Below are positions 44,564-46,589 of a stretch of 46,589 nt of DNA, one piece after another. The notes under the pieces were generated by a model. The model was not told the DNA's origin, did not search any database, and saw only the letters and a program-made list of their open reading frames with translations. The position numbers and the translations under genes were made by a program. The first letter of the stretch is position 1, and the number at the start of each line of letters is the position of its first letter. Source of the DNA: Gammaproteobacteria bacterium (lineage in GTDB: Bacteria > Pseudomonadota > Gammaproteobacteria > Arenicellales > Spongiicolonaceae); the NCBI GenBank assembly GCA_028817275.1, contig JAPPPZ010000063.1:1-46589 (forward strand). The letters are read 5' to 3'.

Positions 44564-45457
44564 ATGAATGCGGTCAACGGTATCTGGGCGCCCGCGCTGA
44601 CGCCCCTCCATGCGGACCTGGCGCCGGACCACGCCGGTTGTGCCGCGCACGTTAAGCGCCTGCTGGGCGCGGGCTGCCATGGCGTGGTGCTGTTCGGCAC
44701 CACCGGCGAGGCCAGCAGTTTTTCCGTGGACGAGCGCCGCGCCGTGCTGGAGGCGGTGCTTGCGGCCGGCGCAGCACCCGAAAGAATCATGGTCGGCACC
44801 GGTTGCTGCGCCCTGAGCGACACCATCACCCTGTCGCGCCACGCCCTTACCCTGGGCTGCCGCAAACTTCTGGTGCTGCCGCCGTTTTATTACAAAGGTG
44901 TCTCTGACCGCGGGGTTTTCGCCTGCTATGAAAAATTAATTGACGCGCTTGACGGCGGCGTGCGCATTTTTCTCTACCACTTCCCGCGCCTGTCGGCGGT
45001 GCCGATTACCATGCCGCTGATTCGTTTTCTTGCGGAAAATTACGGCGAGGTCATCGCCGGAATCAAGGACAGCAGCGGCGAGCGCGAGCACACGCTGCAA
45101 TTGATTGAAAAGTTTCCGCACCTCTCCGTTTTCCCCGGCACCGAAATGCTGCTCCCCGACACCCTGCGCGCCGGCGGCGCCGGCTGCATCACCGCCACCG
45201 CCAATGTGAACGCCGAGGCGATTCGCCGGACTTACGATTTGTTTCTGAACAAAGACCCGGACGCGGAAAAATCCCAGGCCGCCATTAACGCCGTGCGCAC
45301 GGTGCTGAACCGGGTGCCGACGATAAGCGCTCTCAAATGGATCATGGCCAAGCGCGAAAACAACGACCACTGGCTCCACATCCGCCCGCCCCTGGAGCCG
45401 CTCGGCATTCCCGATGCAGAGAAAATTATGCGGGGGCTGCGGCTTGGGGAATTGTGA
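44564..45457 (+). CDS. DapA/N-acetylneuraminate lyase family aldolase
   Basis: The 297-residue protein is a class I aldolase-like TIM barrel of the dihydrodipicolinate synthase family. GTTGEASSFSVDER carries the phosphate or carboxylate-binding Thr-Thr pair, the catalytic Tyr is in IFLYHFPRL, and the Schiff-base lysine is in AGIKDSSGERE (near residue 165). The site differs from DapA: YHFP replaces YNxP, and FYYKGVSDRG is a feature of a divergent subgroup. The substrate is therefore unlikely to be the normal lysine-pathway one. The ATG at 44564 has GGTGA upstream; a GTG at 44555 is an alternative. It probably joins the fhs transcript. Confidence 0.85.
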   Translation: MNAVNGIWAPALTPLHADLAPDHAGCAAHVKRLLGAGCHGVVLFGTTGEASSFSVDERRAVLEAVLAAGAAPERIMVGTGCCALSDTITLSRHALTLGCRKLLVLPPFYYKGVSDRGVFACYEKLIDALDGGVRIFLYHFPRLSAVPITMPLIRFLAENYGEVIAGIKDSSGEREHTLQLIEKFPHLSVFPGTEMLLPDTLRAGGAGCITATANVNAEAIRRTYDLFLNKDPDAEKSQAAINAVRTVLNRVPTISALKWIMAKRENNDHWLHIRPPLEPLGIPDAEKIMRGLRLGEL

Positions 45458-45485
45458 TTCTGTGCGCGGGCGGTGACGGTGCGGC

Positions 45486-46322
45486 TTACATGGGCTTGCC
45501 ATCGCCGAAATTCACATTGCGAAACAGAAAATTTCTTCTGTCCAGACCATACCCGCCGACTAATTTAAATCCCCGGGGATACAAAAAATCGATGGCCATG
45601 GGCAGGGTTGTTTTTTGCCCCAACCCTCTTTCGGGGCCAAGGTCGGCGGCGATATATTCGATTCGGTGGAGAATTTTCTCCGCGCCCATCAGGACTTCCG
45701 GTTCGGCGCCTTCGGTTTCCACTTTCAGAATTTTGATTTTTCCGATGCCGTGGTCGGCGGCAAACTTTTCCAGGGTGATGGCCGAAATATTAACCACGCG
45801 CTCGTGGTGCGGCGGTTCAATAATAGAACTGTCGTCATTGGCGGTGGATTCGTAAAATTGAACACGGCCGTTTTCTTTCCACAGCGCCTGCTGCAACACC
45901 GTTTTTCCGGGGTTGTTCAACCGGCAGCACAAGGCCTCTTTGTCCATCGGTTCGAGGGCGAAATAATTCACCCCCCCCCCCCCGCACGAGGGCGTAGTAC
46001 ATTCCAATTTCACCGATGTTGGCGCCTACATCCACCACCACATCGCCGTCAGCGACATCCACCATGTCGAGCGAATACGACTTTGCCAGTGCCCGCAGGC
46101 GCGCCATCACATCGAAGCGCATCATGTCGCGCAAGGATTGTTGCGGCCGCGCCAGATAAATTCGCGCACCACAGTTGGGGATGTCGGCGTAATAAATCTC
46201 CCGGGCAGCGCTATAACGAAACCACGGGCCGCCCCGTATCCCGTACGAAAAGTTGAATACCAGGCAAAAAACTTGCCCGTGCGGGAAAATTTCCAGCGTC
46301 TGATGCGGTCATTGATTCTCAT
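45486..46322 (-). pseudogene. FkbM-family methyltransferase interrupted at two homopolymers
   Basis: Three consecutive frames together give one protein of about 275 residues. The start at 46322 reads MRINDRIRRWKFSRTGKFF. A T6 run (46266-46271) then breaks the frame. A second frame continues IYYADIPNCGARIYLARPQQ up to the SAM motif VVVDVGANIGEIGMYYALVRG. A G13 run (45971-45983) breaks it again, and the third frame continues VNYFALEPMDKEAL to GDGKPM. One more T and one fewer G restore a continuous reading frame. The glycine run encoded there sits in a loop between the SAM motif and the acidic strand, so length change would be tolerated. FkbM proteins O-methylate sugars or other surface molecules. 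It may be phase-variable, decayed, or misread in sequencing. Confidence 0.8.
45971..45983 (-). repeat. Homopolymer tract of 13 G (C on the + strand)
   Basis: Thirteen identical bases lie inside the methyltransferase coding region. At 13 the frame is broken; 12 or 15 would join the two halves. Runs of this length mutate readily by slipped-strand mispairing and are also error-prone in sequencing. Confidence 0.95.
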
Positions 46323-46453
46323 GGTTCGGCCTCCGAATTGTCGAAACAGTATACCACAATACGACGACGGTGACGGCGGCAGCGTCGTCACAGCCAACTG
46401 TGCCGCCCGCACGTTGGCTTATAATGCGCCCCCGATTCCCCGCCGGCGCCGTT

Positions 46454-46589
46454 ATGAGCGTTCAACTTACGGAAACCCTCACCGCCCTGGAAAATGATTT
46501 CCCCGCCGCCGCCGGTGTTGCGCGTTGCGGGGCCTTGGTGCGGGTGCTGGCGGCGGCGCGGTCGGCGGGGGTGATTTTGCTGAGCGGTG
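46454..46589 (+). CDS. Unidentified protein, N-terminal end only (cut by window edge)
   Basis: An ATG at 46454 opens a frame that remains open to the window end (45 codons). The product begins MSVQLTETLTALENDFPAA and continues VARCGALVRVLAAARSAGVI, probably two helices. No family is recognised. A perfect TATAAT at 46420-46425 could be its -10, but no convincing -35 stands upstream. It is divergent from the broken FkbM gene. Confidence 0.5.
   Translation, partial: MSVQLTETLTALENDFPAAAGVARCGALVRVLAAARSAGVILLSG

Overview
The window is GC-rich and tightly packed, and it looks like an uncultured gammaproteobacterium. The run rlmE-ftsH-folP-glmM-tpiA-secG-tRNA-Leu(GAG) and the block dnaX-ybaB-recR are typical gammaproteobacterial neighbourhoods. 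Two blocks recall alphaproteobacteria instead: the corrinoid C1 cluster and the sulfite reductase operon (cysG-DUF2849-cysI-DUF934). This suggests a mixed gene history. No cultured relative can be named from the sequence alone.

Layout. 1-905 holds the start of an MFS transporter and a TANGO2/NRDE gene (minus strand). 906-2383 is a decay zone with stubs of purM, an EamA transporter and a phage MuF-like head gene broken into three frames. 2384-8778 is housekeeping: rlmE, ftsH, folP, glmM, tpiA, secG, tRNA-Leu and a DUF2818 gene. The DUF2818 gene normally closes a nuo operon, but nuo is absent here. 8789-15961 is a one-carbon region. It has folD and, divergently, a cluster of corrinoid protein, DUF1638, 'virulence factor' family protein, MTHFR-like protein, pterin-dependent methyltransferase and a RACo-like corrinoid activator. 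A membrane protein and a formaldehyde-activating-enzyme stub are inserted in it. 16015-18573 is dnaX-ybaB-recR. 18592-25459 holds a giant NAD-glutamate dehydrogenase and a divergent acetoacetyl-CoA synthetase. 25490-29693 is a sulfite-reduction operon bracketed by two ferredoxin genes. An unusually AT-rich, two-fold symmetric control region (29780-29911) separates it from an XRE-cupin regulator. 29939-38681 is regulator, glyA and soxBDAG, with a DNA methyltransferase and an unknown gene inserted between soxB and soxD. 38724-39447 is a small overlapping DUF5678-like/retropepsin-like pair. 39460-45457 is serA-like, serC, DUF1015, fhs and a DapA-family gene. 45486-46322 is a FkbM methyltransferase broken at homopolymers, including a G13 tract. 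The window ends in an unidentified gene.

How it works together. The genes suggest a cell that lives on methylated amines such as glycine betaine. A corrinoid/tetrahydrofolate system would take methyl groups (the substrate-specific MttB-type methyltransferase is not in the window). Heterotetrameric sarcosine oxidase would turn sarcosine into glycine and methylene-THF. GlyA, SerA and SerC link this to serine. FolD and Fhs could oxidise the C1 units to formate with ATP gain. This pathway is inferred from gene families and context; only the gene content is seen directly.
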